Source of the DNA: Clostridia bacterium
GTDB lineage: Bacteria > Bacillota > DSM-521 > Neomoorellales > SLTJ01
DNA: 13,923 bases
Direction of reading: 5' to 3'
Assembly (NCBI GenBank): GCA_014360105.1
Contig: JACIYD010000008.1
Location: forward strand, 1 to 13,923
Below, piece by piece: positions 6,830 to 13,923 of this stretch. Position 1 is the stretch's first letter, and each line of letters starts with the position of its first letter. A program made the position numbers and the translations under genes. The notes beneath the pieces are model-generated. The model was not told the origin of the DNA. It ran no database searches and saw only the letters and a list, made by a program, of their open reading frames with translations.

Positions 6830-8143
6830 CTATTCCCCCTTTGCGGCCGTCGCGGGGCGCGGTACACCGTAAAGCCCCGGACGACGGAGAAACTCCACCC
6901 GTACCAGCAGGTGCAAGAGCCACCGGGTGAGGACGATGGCGGTAAAGAAGCTGGCGGTGATGCCGAGCATCAGGGTCACGGCAAAACCGCGAATGGGACC
7001 GGTACCCAGGAAATAGAGCACCACGGCGGCAAGAACGGTGGTCACGTTGGCGTCGAAGATCGTCCAGAACGCGCGGCGGAAACCCGCCTCCACCCCCGCC
7101 CGCAGGGTCTTACCGCCCCGCAGCTCATCCTTAATGCGCTCGTAAATGATAATGTTGGCGTCCACCGCCATCCCTATCGACAGGAGAATACCGGCGATGC
7201 CCGGCAGGGTGAGTACGGCGCCGATACCCGCCAGCGCACCAAGCAACAAGAGGGCGTAAACGACCAAGGAAAGATCAGCTACCACTCCCGGCAGGCGATA
7301 GACCAGCAACATGAAGGCCAGGATCGCCATTACCGCCACCGTGACCGCGACTTTGCTTTTTTCCAGGGAGTCTTGGCCCAGGACCGGCCCTACGAGTCGC
7401 TTTTCCATGATGTCCACGTTAACCGGGAGGGCGCCGCCCCGCAGGAGCGCCGCCAACTGCGCCGCTTCGTCAAAGCTGGCAAAACCGCCCTCGATCTGCG
7501 CCTGGCCAGTGGTAATCGCCTCCCGGACGAAAGGATTGGTAAGTAGCTCCTCGTCGAGGTAGATGGCAATGGTGCGCCTTGGGTCGCGTTCACCGTATTG
7601 CTGGACCAGTTCCTGGGTGACCTGGGCAAACTTGCGTGCCCCTTCGGCGTTGAACTCGAGATCGACCACCGGGGCGTTGGTCGCCGGGTGCCGACCCGGC
7701 CGGGCGTTTTTTAACTCGCTCCCGCTTAGGACCACACGCCCGTCATACGTTTTAAACTCGAGCATGGCCGTTTTACCGATGAGGCGTACCGCCTCGTCAG
7801 GATCCTTGACCCCGGCCAGTTCGATAATGAGCCGGTCGGTGCCTTCCCGTTGGATGACCGGCTCGGTCACACCCAGTTCGTCTACGCGCTGCCGCATCAC
7901 GGCCATCAACTGCCGCATACTCTCTTCCTTTACCGGCTTGCCGTCCTTCTCACGGGCCCGGACCACCACGTGCACCCCGCCCTGAAGGTCAAGGCCATAC
8001 TCGATTAGCCCGAGAAGCGGCCGAAAGAGCAATACCCCCGAGGCCACGATGAGCGCAGCAACGAGGAGAAACTTCACCAGGCTTCCCTGGCCCACTTGCC
8101 ATCGCTCCTTTATTTGGGTCTGGCGCACGACCTTACCGGTCAT
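6830..8143 (-). CDS. secD: Protein translocase subunit SecD
   Basis: SecD is the larger partner of SecF. With the ATG at 8143 the protein is 437 aa. A first membrane helix (about residues 22-45) leads into YGLDLQGGVHVVV (49-61). The P1 region then carries the family's ELAGVKDPDEA (108-118) and FASFDEAAQLAALLRGGALP (221-240). C-terminal helices include SIGMAVDANIIIYERIKDE (322-340) with D328, the likely proton-pathway aspartate, and FWTIFDANVTTVLAA (359-373). A GTG two codons upstream (8149) is in frame. AAGG lies 10 nt from the ATG but only 4 nt from the GTG, so ATG is favoured though not certain. A consensus promoter ends about 20 nt upstream, so secD is the first gene of its own transcript as well as part of any read-through from tgt-yajC. 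Confidence 0.97.
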   Translation of the reverse strand: MTGKVVRQTQIKERWQVGQGSLVKFLLVAALIVASGVLLFRPLLGLIEYGLDLQGGVHVVVRAREKDGKPVKEESMRQLMAVMRQRVDELGVTEPVIQREGTDRLIIELAGVKDPDEAVRLIGKTAMLEFKTYDGRVVLSGSELKNARPGRHPATNAPVVDLEFNAEGARKFAQVTQELVQQYGERDPRRTIAIYLDEELLTNPFVREAITTGQAQIEGGFASFDEAAQLAALLRGGALPVNVDIMEKRLVGPVLGQDSLEKSKVAVTVAVMAILAFMLLVYRLPGVVADLSLVVYALLLLGALAGIGAVLTLPGIAGILLSIGMAVDANIIIYERIKDELRGGKTLRAGVEAGFRRAFWTIFDANVTTVLAAVVLYFLGTGPIRGFAVTLMLGITASFFTAIVLTRWLLHLLVRVEFLRRPGLYGVPRPATAAKGE

Positions 8144-8169
8144 CGGCACAGAGCCTTGAATTCCGCCCC

Positions 8170-8198
8170 ATTATAGCCCTGCCCGTCCGGCCTGTCAA
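8170..8198 (-). promoter_or_regulatory. Consensus sigmaA promoter for secD-secF
   Basis: On the minus strand TTGACA (8198-8193) and TATAAT (8175-8170) are separated by exactly 17 nt, a full match to the vegetative consensus at both hexamers. The expected start is near 8163, giving a leader of about 20 nt that contains the AAGG SD and little else. Such a strong site inside a gene cluster suggests secDF is expressed well and independently of queA-tgt-yajC. Confidence 0.85.
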
Positions 8199-8234
8199 CA
8201 CCGTCACCGCCTGGTCCATCTCCATGTTGTTCCT

Positions 8235-8252
8235 CAAAAGTCTTGCAAAAGT
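8235..8252 (-). repeat. Pair of 7-bp direct repeats one helical turn apart upstream of the secD promoter
   Basis: ACTTTTG on the minus strand occurs twice (8252-8246 and 8241-8235), offset by 11 nt. The pair is about 37 nt upstream of the -35 box. The spacing would put both copies on the same DNA face, as in an activator or repressor site, and the AT-rich stretch stands out in GC-rich DNA. No known binding protein is recognised. Confidence 0.3.
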
Positions 8253-8287
8253 GCGGATAGGCCAGCGTGGCCGCGTCGCTGCCCGGC

Positions 8288-8911
8288 CTAGAGAAACCGC
8301 GCCCCGTTAATCTCCATGCCGAAGGAGCAGCCGAGGAAAGCCGCCGCCCGCCGGCACATCAGCATCCGGGTCAGGAAAATCTCAAAGTAATCCATTACCG
8401 GACTGATCGCGGTATTAATATTCAGTTCCATGGTTAGGCGGCGCTGTCCGGATTCTACACGGAGGAAGGAGCGCTCAACGGCATAATTTACCCGATCGTG
8501 GAGGTCAAAAGCCGCCGGCTCCCGGTTCCTCACCCGGGAACGGTGAACGTCCGACTTATCGGCCAGAATCAGGGCGGCCGCCACCTGGTTGACCGCGTGA
8601 CCGTACTCTTCCTCGTGATTGCCGATGGCCCCGACGACAAGCGCGATTTCTTCCGCCGCCATGCCGAGGCGCGAAAGGATCTGGTAGGCTAGTAACGCGC
8701 CCGCCTGGCCGTGGTTATGCCGGCTCACCACGTTACCAATATCATGCAGATAGCCGGCAATGGCCGCCAGCTCGGCCGTACGCCGGGGATAGCCGAGATG
8801 CGTAAGCACGTTATAAGCTACCTGGGCCACCAGACTAAGGTGGCGCTGCCCGTGCTCGGTATAACCCATCGTGCCGAGGTACTCGTCACTCCGGGCGATA
8901 TAGGTAGCCAC
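8288..8911 (-). CDS. HD-domain phosphohydrolase-like protein
   Basis: The protein belongs to the HD superfamily of metal-dependent phosphohydrolases. From the GTG at 8911 it is 207 aa. The metal-ligand set is visible: H24 in GQRHLSLVA, H56-D57 in GYLHDIGNVVSRHNHG, and D118 in ILADKSDVHRSRV, with IGNHEEEYG (96-104) between. The C-terminus, MDYFEIFLTRMLMCRRAAAFLGCSFG, is distinctive. The substrate is unknown to me. The GTG has AAGGA 7 nt upstream. However, the in-frame codons above it read V-R-L-E-Q-V-K-K-D-A-E up to the yajC stop, which looks like real family N-terminus with no ATG, GTG or TTG start. The true start is therefore unsettled (see findings). The gene follows yajC by at most 42 nt and ends 89 nt before the secD promoter. 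Confidence 0.9.
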   Translation of the reverse strand: MATYIARSDEYLGTMGYTEHGQRHLSLVAQVAYNVLTHLGYPRRTAELAAIAGYLHDIGNVVSRHNHGQAGALLAYQILSRLGMAAEEIALVVGAIGNHEEEYGHAVNQVAAALILADKSDVHRSRVRNREPAAFDLHDRVNYAVERSFLRVESGQRRLTMELNINTAISPVMDYFEIFLTRMLMCRRAAAFLGCSFGMEINGARFL

Positions 8912-8918
8912 TTCCGCA

Positions 8919-8923
8919 TCCTT
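8919..8923 (-). promoter_or_regulatory. Shine-Dalgarno site that decides the GTG start of the HD gene
   Basis: AAGGA on the minus strand lies 7 nt before the GTG at 8911-8909, an ideal spacing. It supports the shorter HD protein even though the codons upstream look coding. Confidence 0.5.
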
Positions 8924-8953
8924 TTTTACCTGTTCCAGGCGGACGACGGACCA

Positions 8954-9226
8954 TCACTCCTCGCGCGCCGGCACATAGGCTACGGCGGATTTATCCACTT
9001 CAATCTCCACCTTGTCCGCAATACGGACAATCAGGCTGTTTTCCTTGATCTTGGTTATCCGCCCGTGAATGCCGCCTGCGGTGACAATATGGTCGTTGAC
9101 GCGCAACTTGGACAGCATCTCCTGGCGTTTCTTCTGCTGCCGCTGCTGGGGCCGGATAAGGAGGAAATACATGATGGCAAAGAAGACCGCCAAGTAAAGA
9201 AAGGAGGCACTCCAGGCACCGTTCAT
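8954..9226 (-). CDS. yajC: Preprotein translocase subunit YajC
   Basis: YajC is a small single-helix membrane protein that associates with SecDF next to the SecYEG channel. The 90-aa sequence has one membrane helix (about residues 7-24) ending in the hallmark FLLIRPQQRQQKKRQEML (21-38). A cytosolic domain follows, with VNDHIVTAGGIHGRITKIKE and a final strand-rich part ending in acidic residues. Length is typical. The ATG has GGTGAG 7 nt upstream. It sits 52 nt after tgt, the tgt-yajC-secD order common in bacteria, but here an HD protein gene is inserted between yajC and secD. Confidence 0.96.
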   Translation of the reverse strand: MNGAWSASFLYLAVFFAIMYFLLIRPQQRQQKKRQEMLSKLRVNDHIVTAGGIHGRITKIKENSLIVRIADKVEIEVDKSAVAYVPAREE

Positions 9227-9278
9227 TATTCTCTCACCGCCTTCGTTCTTTTCTAGTCAACTTTCGCTACCGGCGGGG

Positions 9279-10400
9279 CTAATCCTCTTCTGCGGCGTAA
9301 GTCGCGAGAAAATCCTTGCGGAAGGCAGCAAAGTGACCGGCGGCAATCGCCCGCCGCGCCGCCGCCATCAGCGTCAGGGTGAAGTAAAGGTTATGTATCG
9401 TCGTCAGGCGTACGCCCAGGATTTCCCCCGCATTTAAAAGGTGCCGCACGTATGCCCGACTGAAACGGCGACAGGCATAACAACCACAACCCTCCTCCAG
9501 GGGACGGAAGTCGCGTGCATAGGCAGCATTGCGCACCACCAATTTCCCCCGGCGGGTCAGCACGGTGCCGTTCCGCGCTACCCGGGTGGGAAGGACACAA
9601 TCGAAAAGATCGATGCCCTGGCCGATGCCCATCAAGAGACAGTCCGGGCTCCCCACGCCCATGAGATAGCGCGGCCTATCCTGCGGCAACAGGGGCACCG
9701 TTATGGCCAGCATTTCCTCCATCAACGTTTTAGGTTCCCCTACACTGAGACCGCCGATACCGTACCCGGCAAAGCCGAGTGCGGTGATCTCCTCCGCACT
9801 GCGGCGCCGCAGGTCGGGGTAGGTGGCCCCCTGGACGATGCCGAAGAGGGCCTGCCGCGGCGCGTGGTGGGCCTCCTGCGAGCGCTTGGCCCAGGTGGTC
9901 GTTCGGGCTACGGCGGCTGCCGCCTCCTCGTAGGGTACGGGATAGGGCAAGCACTGGTCCAACACCATGGCGATGTCCGCGCCCAGAAGCATCTGAATCT
10001 CCATGACCTTTTCCGGACTCAAGAAGTGACTGGAACCGTCCAGATGAGAACGGAAGACCACCCCCTCGTCGGTGACCTGACTTAACCGGGCAAGACTGAA
10101 GATTTGGTAGCCGCCGCTGTCGGTAAGGAGAGCGCGCGGCCAGTGCATAAAGCGGTGCAGCCCGCCGGCGGCCGCGACCAAGTCCGCTCCGGGCCGCAAG
10201 TAAAGGTGGTAAGTGTTGCTCAGGAGCATTTGGGCACCCAACGCTTCAAGCTCTTCCGGTGCCATCGCCTTAACCGTGCCCTGAGTTCCAACCGGCATAA
10301 AAGCCGGCGTATCAACCACACCGTGGGGGGTATGCAGCCGGCCGAGGCGGGCCCCCGTTTTCGGACAGGTGGCCAGAATTTCGAAGTCCACTTTCTCCAT
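9279..10400 (-). CDS. tgt: tRNA-guanine transglycosylase (queuine/preQ1 tRNA-ribosyltransferase)
   Basis: Tgt swaps guanine 34 in the anticodon of Asp, Asn, His and Tyr tRNAs for the queuosine precursor preQ1. Starting at the ATG at 10400 the protein is 373 aa, the normal length. Catalytic and binding motifs are present: [13 protein letters not shown] with D94, [16 protein letters not shown] (145-160), [12 protein letters not shown] (187-198), [12 protein letters not shown] (212-223) and [17 protein letters not shown] (262-278) with the nucleophile D264. The zinc site is C305, C307, C310 and H336. The frame is open 74 codons further upstream, but that stretch is only a shadow of queA and lacks family similarity, so it is excluded. 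The start is 11 nt after the queA stop with no strong SD, which suggests translational coupling to queA. Confidence 0.97.
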   Translation of the reverse strand: MEKVDFEILATCPKTGARLGRLHTPHGVVDTPAFMPVGTQGTVKAMAPEELEALGAQMLLSNTYHLYLRPGADLVAAAGGLHRFMHWPRALLTDSGGYQIFSLARLSQVTDEGVVFRSHLDGSSHFLSPEKVMEIQMLLGADIAMVLDQCLPYPVPYEEAAAAVARTTTWAKRSQEAHHAPRQALFGIVQGATYPDLRRRSAEEITALGFAGYGIGGLSVGEPKTLMEEMLAITVPLLPQDRPRYLMGVGSPDCLLMGIGQGIDLFDCVLPTRVARNGTVLTRRGKLVVRNAAYARDFRPLEEGCGCYACRRFSRAYVRHLLNAGEILGVRLTTIHNLYFTLTLMAAARRAIAAGHFAAFRKDFLATYAAEED

Positions 10401-10411
10401 CACCGTGTTGC

Positions 10412-11440
10412 TTAAAGGATAAGCATGGCGTCGCCAAAAGAGTAAAAGCGATAGCGCGCGGCAACCGCCACCCGGTAGGCTTCCAAAATTAGTTCTCGCC
10501 CGGCAAAAGCACAGACAAGCATGAGCAGGGTAGAACGGGGAAGATGGAAGTTTGTTACCAATACGTCTACCGTACGAAACCGGTAACCGGGATAGATAAA
10601 AAGTTCGGTCCACCCACGGCAACCTTTAAGCCGGCCGTCGTCATCGGCAATGGTTTCCAACGCCCGGACGACCGTGGTGCCCACCGCCACCACCCGCCCG
10701 CCCTCATCCCGCGCGCGATTGATCTTGGCCGCATTTGCCGCGGAAAGGCGGTAATACTCGCCCTCCATGCGGTGATCTTCCACTGCCTCCACCCGTACCG
10801 GGCGAAAGGTCCCAGGTCCGACGTGGAGGACCAGGGTGGCGAACGTAATACCGCGTCGCCGCAGCGCTTGCAGTAACTCCGGGGAAAAGTGCAGCCCCGC
10901 CGTAGGGGCCGCGACCGATCCCTCATGCCGGGCATAGACCGTTTGATAGCGCTCCAGCGGGGCCGGTTCACGAATGTAGGGCGGCAAGGGTGTCGTACCC
11001 AGGCGCCGCACGGCTTCCTCCACCGGCCCCGCTGCCCAAAATTCGACCAATCGCTTCCCCTCCGGCATTTCCTCCCGAACGACCGCCTCCAGCTCCCCAT
11101 CGCCGAAGCAAAGCCGGCTGCCCACACTCACGCGCCGTGCCGGGCGTACCAGGGCTTCCCAGCAGAAGTCTCCTTTTGATCCGTGCCGCCGCAAGAGCAA
11201 AAGCTCCACCGGTCCGCCGCTCTCCCGCCGGCCGCGCAGTCGCGCCGGAATTACTTTTGTATTGTTCAATACCATGACGTCCGGCCGGCTGAGATAGGCA
11301 GGAAGATCCCGGAACTGCCGGTGTTCAATACGGCCGCTCTGCCGGTGAACGACCATTAACCGCGAGCTGTCCCGCGGCTCGCGCGGCTTCTGGGCAATAA
11401 GTTCCGGGGGAAGTTCATAATCGAACAAACCGGTTTCCAC
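10412..11440 (-). CDS. queA: S-adenosylmethionine:tRNA ribosyltransferase-isomerase
   Basis: QueA transfers and rearranges the ribose of S-adenosylmethionine onto preQ1-modified tRNA to give epoxyqueuosine, the step after Tgt. From the GTG at 11440 the protein is 342 aa and begins [17 protein letters not shown], the usual position of this motif. Other signatures are [17 protein letters not shown] (54-70), [10 protein letters not shown] (150-159), [10 protein letters not shown] (176-185), [10 protein letters not shown] (207-216), [10 protein letters not shown] (253-262), [15 protein letters not shown] (298-312) and YSFGDAMLI (333-341). A TTG six codons upstream (11458) with CTGGAG 9 nt before it is an alternative start. 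The GTG is preferred by family length. It lies 74 nt after the SpoIID-like gene and runs straight into tgt. Confidence 0.95.
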   Translation of the reverse strand: METGLFDYELPPELIAQKPREPRDSSRLMVVHRQSGRIEHRQFRDLPAYLSRPDVMVLNNTKVIPARLRGRRESGGPVELLLLRRHGSKGDFCWEALVRPARRVSVGSRLCFGDGELEAVVREEMPEGKRLVEFWAAGPVEEAVRRLGTTPLPPYIREPAPLERYQTVYARHEGSVAAPTAGLHFSPELLQALRRRGITFATLVLHVGPGTFRPVRVEAVEDHRMEGEYYRLSAANAAKINRARDEGGRVVAVGTTVVRALETIADDDGRLKGCRGWTELFIYPGYRFRTVDVLVTNFHLPRSTLLMLVCAFAGRELILEAYRVAVAARYRFYSFGDAMLIL

Positions 11441-11514
11441 AAGCAGCCACTTCTCCAAAATCCCAGTCTCCAGGGCTTTCCTGGATAGCCTTGCGCTCTT
11501 GCCCTGTTTTAGTC

Positions 11515-12966
11515 TTAGGCTCCGCTGCCCCGGTAAGGTGCCACTTGCAGCCGTCCGTCATTCTTACCCTGATTATAATAATGCTCCAGGATGGCGCGAT
11601 AGTCATACCCGGCTGCGGCCATGCCCCAGGCGCCCCACTGGCTCATCCCGACCCCATGCCCGTGACCCTGGCCACTGAAGGCGACCTGGGTGAAAATCTT
11701 AGGTAACGACCGCTTTACTCCACCGCCGCCAATTACCCAGTAGGTTCTCTCGCTGCCGTTAAGCGGCCCGCCGCCACCCGCCGCCAGCGCGCGCAATCCT
11801 TCCGCCGCTTGCCATTCCTGGAGGCCCGGCGCCGTACCGCAAACGAACACCTGGGAATCAAGGCTGGCCGTAAAAAGGGTGCTCCGCAGTTCCAACAGGC
11901 TCCTCGCCGTTTCCCCCCGCAGCTCCTTTTCCCCGGTGCGGCCCACGAACACCACCCTGGTTATTCTGCCCGAAACTGTGGGCCGGCCGTCGCTTCCCAG
12001 GCGCGAAAACCGCAGGCCGATCACTTCGCCCACGTTAATCGTTTGTTCCGGCCAGGCCGCTCGGGCCTGATTCCAGGCAGCCAGCCGCTTGTCCAACTGC
12101 TCCCTGCTAAGCGTTTTCTCCCAGCGGTAGCTGCAAGCCGGCCAGCCGGAAGGGCTTTGCGGCTCGTATTGCAGCGCAAATTCGTCCCAGGGTGAGGCTA
12201 CGCCGCGCAGGTAGGGCCGTGCCTGCTGCCAGACGTTCTCGCTGTTTTCCGTGTGCCCGCCTGCGTTCGCGTGGTAGAAGGCCTCAACCAGTTTCCCCTG
12301 GTAAGAGAGCACCTCACCTCGGGTGGCCTCGACGGCCGCCTTTACCCGGGAGAAGCCGGGCTTCCCTTCGGCCTCGTAACCGGCGTAAACCTGGGTTGTC
12401 TGGTCGGCGCCCACATCGTAGAGGGCGGCGCCCTGCACGGCCTTACGGGCTAAGACGTAGCTGCGCGAGGCCACGGCTTGCGCCTTGAGGGCCTCCAGCG
12501 GCGCCCTATAACCTAACTCCTCCCCTACCACCCCGAGAAGATATTCCTCGACGTCCAAGACGTTGACCGCCGTCAGGCCCTCATTCCCCAATACAAGTTG
12601 CAGGTCGCCGCGGTAGCGCTTCCCAGCCAGGGAAAAAACCGGCTTTTCCTCGCCTTGCGCCCGGCCGCGGAAAAGCACGCCGCCCTGAGCAACCAGTACA
12701 CTACTGCCCTCAGGCCCGCGGATTTCCAGCCCGACCGCGCTCGGCGTAACCACCCAGCTACTGCCTCTCTCCGCTCTGGCTAGGGCCGTCCCGCCGGCCA
12801 AGTCGACGATTTCGTAGGCACTGCGGTAAATCTGGACCTCGGCCTGTACCAGCCCCGTACCCAGACCAACCCGCACCGTCTGCTGGGCACGGGCCGGGGA
12901 GGTTGGCCACACGCAAAAGAAGAGCAGTAGGGCCACAAGAGCCGCTCTACCCCACGTTGTTCCCAT
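11515..12966 (-). CDS. Secreted SpoIID/LytB-domain protein
   Basis: SpoIID-type proteins cleave peptidoglycan glycan strands from which the stem peptides have been removed. Relatives act in spore engulfment, while LytB-type members modify wall enzymes or division. From the ATG at 12966 (SD GGGGGAAG) the protein is 483 aa, with a signal peptide (hydrophobic about 8-20, likely cut after ARA at 25-27). The family core has VEEYLLGVVGEELGYRAPLE (139-158), whose glutamates E149/E150 match the catalytic position, then ALKAQAVASRSYVLARK (159-175). It also has YHANAGGHTENSENVW (231-246) and the terminal GQGHGHGVGMSQWGAWGMAA (432-451). The genuine spoIID of endospore formers usually sits elsewhere, next to spoIIQ/spoIIIAH-type genes, so this ruvB-linked copy is best called SpoIID/LytB-like. 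The frame continues 31 codons upstream, but that part looks non-coding. Confidence 0.9.
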   Translation of the reverse strand: MGTTWGRAALVALLLFFCVWPTSPARAQQTVRVGLGTGLVQAEVQIYRSAYEIVDLAGGTALARAERGSSWVVTPSAVGLEIRGPEGSSVLVAQGGVLFRGRAQGEEKPVFSLAGKRYRGDLQLVLGNEGLTAVNVLDVEEYLLGVVGEELGYRAPLEALKAQAVASRSYVLARKAVQGAALYDVGADQTTQVYAGYEAEGKPGFSRVKAAVEATRGEVLSYQGKLVEAFYHANAGGHTENSENVWQQARPYLRGVASPWDEFALQYEPQSPSGWPACSYRWEKTLSREQLDKRLAAWNQARAAWPEQTINVGEVIGLRFSRLGSDGRPTVSGRITRVVFVGRTGEKELRGETARSLLELRSTLFTASLDSQVFVCGTAPGLQEWQAAEGLRALAAGGGGPLNGSERTYWVIGGGGVKRSLPKIFTQVAFSGQGHGHGVGMSQWGAWGMAAAGYDYRAILEHYYNQGKNDGRLQVAPYRGSGA

Positions 12967-13096
12967 CGCTCTTCCCCCGTATCTCCCTACCTTACTCCCG
13001 CTGGTACCCTCCAGGGTCAGGCCGCGCGTTACCCGCCAGACCCTGCCCGCCAGGACCATACGTGCCAGGCGGACGGTACGAGCGCACGCGCTGCAC

Positions 13097-13342
13097 CTAG
13101 CGGCGCAAAAAGAGGTTCAAGAGCAAAGTCAAGACCAGGCTCACGATGAGACAGGTCACCAAGGGAAAGTATAGGGTAAATTGCCCCTTCTGGTAATAGA
13201 TGTCACCCGGCAGGCGCCCGAAAGGCCAAAGCCTTGGACCAAGCCAGAGCACCAGGCCAAACAACACGAGGAGCGCCCCCATGAGCACCAAGGCCCGGCC
13301 CAGCCAACTCCATTCACCCACCAGCCTCACCTGCCCTGCCAT
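13097..13342 (-). CDS. DUF2905-family small membrane protein
   Basis: This 81-aa protein has two membrane helices (about residues 14-36 and 58-78). They are separated by the family signature [20 protein letters not shown] (41-60), which is typical of DUF2905. No function is established. Its ATG lies inside the end of ruvB, with a 16-nt overlap and AGGA 9 nt upstream, so it is coupled to ruvB translation. This pairing with ruvB recurs in Clostridia as far as I recall, suggesting stable co-expression rather than a known joint function. Confidence 0.9.
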   Translation of the reverse strand: MAGQVRLVGEWSWLGRALVLMGALLVLFGLVLWLGPRLWPFGRLPGDIYYQKGQFTLYFPLVTCLIVSLVLTLLLNLFLRR

Positions 13343-13923
13343 TCGAGTATTTCCTGGACGGCCACGGGGCGGCCCAAATGGGCAAAGGCAAGGGCGGTCG
13401 CCACCCGCCCGCGCGGCGTACGCTTAAGGTAGCCGATCTGCATCAGATAAGGCTCCAGTACGTCCTCCACCGTATCCGGTTCCTCGTTGATGCTCGCCGC
13501 CAGCGTTTCTAACCCCACCGGCCCGCCACCGAACTTATCGATCAAGGTCAAGAGCATCTGGCGGTCGGTCGCATCCAGCCCCTGTTCGTCTACCTGAAGC
13601 ATGGACAGCGCCGCCCGCGCTACCGCAAGATCGATGCGGCCACCACCTCGCACTTCGGCATAATCGCGCACCCTCTTCAGCAAGCGATTGGCCACGCGGG
13701 GGGTACCCCGGGCACGGCGGGCGATTTCTTCTGCCGCTTCCGCCTCGATTGCCACCCCGAGCACCTGGGCAGAACGCCTGACAATCTGTGCCAGTTCTTC
13801 CTGGCCGTAGAAATTCAGACGCAAGGTCACGCCAAAACGATTGCGTAACGGGGCCGAAACCAGCCCGGCCCTGGTCGTAGCACCGATCAGGGTAAACGGG
13901 GGTAGCCTCAGGCGCAGGGAACG
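13327..13923 (-). CDS. ruvB: Holliday junction branch migration helicase RuvB, C-terminal part (start outside the window)
   Basis: RuvB is the AAA+ motor that, with RuvA, moves Holliday junctions. The last 198 residues are present, out of about 340 for the family. The frame is open to the right edge. Visible parts, numbered from the window edge, are the sensor-1 region [12 protein letters not shown] (10-21), the arginine-finger segment SAPLRNRFG (23-31), the sensor-2 region [20 protein letters not shown], and the C-terminal winged helix with [20 protein letters not shown] and [13 protein letters not shown]. The usual PLRDRFG reads PLRNRFG here, a mild change next to the finger. The Walker A and B motifs lie outside. 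An internal GTG at 13830 is not the real start, because the family sequence continues above it. Confidence 0.96.
   Translation of the reverse strand, partial: RSLRLRLPPFTLIGATTRAGLVSAPLRNRFGVTLRLNFYGQEELAQIVRRSAQVLGVAIEAEAAEEIARRARGTPRVANRLLKRVRDYAEVRGGGRIDLAVARAALSMLQVDEQGLDATDRQMLLTLIDKFGGGPVGLETLAASINEEPDTVEDVLEPYLMQIGYLKRTPRGRVATALAFAHLGRPVAVQEILEWQGR

Noticed and set aside
6596..7546. 316-codon plus-strand frame opposite secD/secF
   Set aside because: Antisense shadow of two strongly conserved genes; the product is rich in His, Gln, Arg and Gly with no recognisable domain.
8260..8272. Hairpin GGCCA-CGC-TGGCC after the HD gene as a terminator
   Set aside because: No run of T follows directly on the minus strand; only a TATCCGCACTTTTG stretch, so at best a very weak terminator.
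9441..10085. 214-codon plus-strand frame opposite tgt
   Set aside because: Antisense shadow of tgt without its own SD or family similarity.
10401..10622. 74-codon N-terminal extension of tgt
   Set aside because: It overlaps the end of queA, shows no Tgt similarity, and the normal Tgt length is reached from the ATG at 10400.
11469..11485. Hairpin TCCAGG/CCTGGA ahead of queA
   Set aside because: Six base pairs with no T-run on either side. It touches the SD of the less likely TTG start only, so there is no good case for attenuation.
11572..11577. TATAAT on the minus strand near the end of the SpoIID-like gene
   Set aside because: No acceptable -35 at 16-18 nt, and the bases encode conserved Tyr-Tyr-Asn codons.
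1..13923. CRISPR arrays, insertion-sequence ends, tRNA/rRNA genes or defence genes
   Set aside because: Read for on both strands and none seen; the gene content is conserved housekeeping apart from the items reported.

Overview
The window looks like a piece of the chromosome of a GC-rich, probably thermophilic, spore-former-related Firmicute (Clostridia of the Moorella / Desulfotomaculum / Ammonifex kind). I infer this from the gene order ruvB - DUF2905 - spoIID/lytB-like - queA - tgt - yajC - HD protein - secD - secF, followed by a cca-type gene, lapA-domain gene, recJ and relA, and from the Gram-positive-style Shine-Dalgarno (SD) sites. No species can be named from the sequence alone. Every gene I accept lies on the minus strand, so the region is read from high to low coordinates. 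The only plus-strand candidate is an RNA-like element in the one large gap.

Reading with transcription: (1) 13923-13097 holds the 3' part of ruvB (Holliday-junction helicase) and a small DUF2905 membrane protein that overlaps it by 16 nt. (2) 12966-11515 is a secreted SpoIID/LytB-type protein. (3) 11440-9279 is the queuosine pair queA and tgt, followed closely by yajC (9226-8954) and an HD-domain phosphohydrolase-like protein (8911-8288). (4) A perfect sigmaA-type promoter (TTGACA-17-TATAAT, 8198-8170) restarts transcription for the translationally coupled pair secD-secF (8143-5927), which works with YajC and SecYEG in protein export. (5) A 386-nt gap (5541-5926) has no convincing protein gene but carries a chain of nearly back-to-back hairpins. 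(6) 5540-539 holds an unrecognised membrane protein, a class II tRNA nucleotidyltransferase, a LapA-domain membrane protein and RecJ with an unusually long C-terminal extension. (7) The start of relA/spoT leaves the window at base 1, with a plausible promoter inside the end of recJ.

The genes are mostly housekeeping: DNA repair and recombination (ruvB, recJ), tRNA maturation and modification (cca, queA, tgt), protein export (yajC, secD, secF) and the stringent response (relA). I saw no mobile-element ORF, CRISPR array, tRNA, rRNA or canonical intrinsic terminator. The items most worth a second look are the structured gap between secF and the membrane gene, the degenerate helicase-like C-terminus of RecJ, the unresolved N-terminus of the HD protein, and the promoter/leader arrangement before secD.
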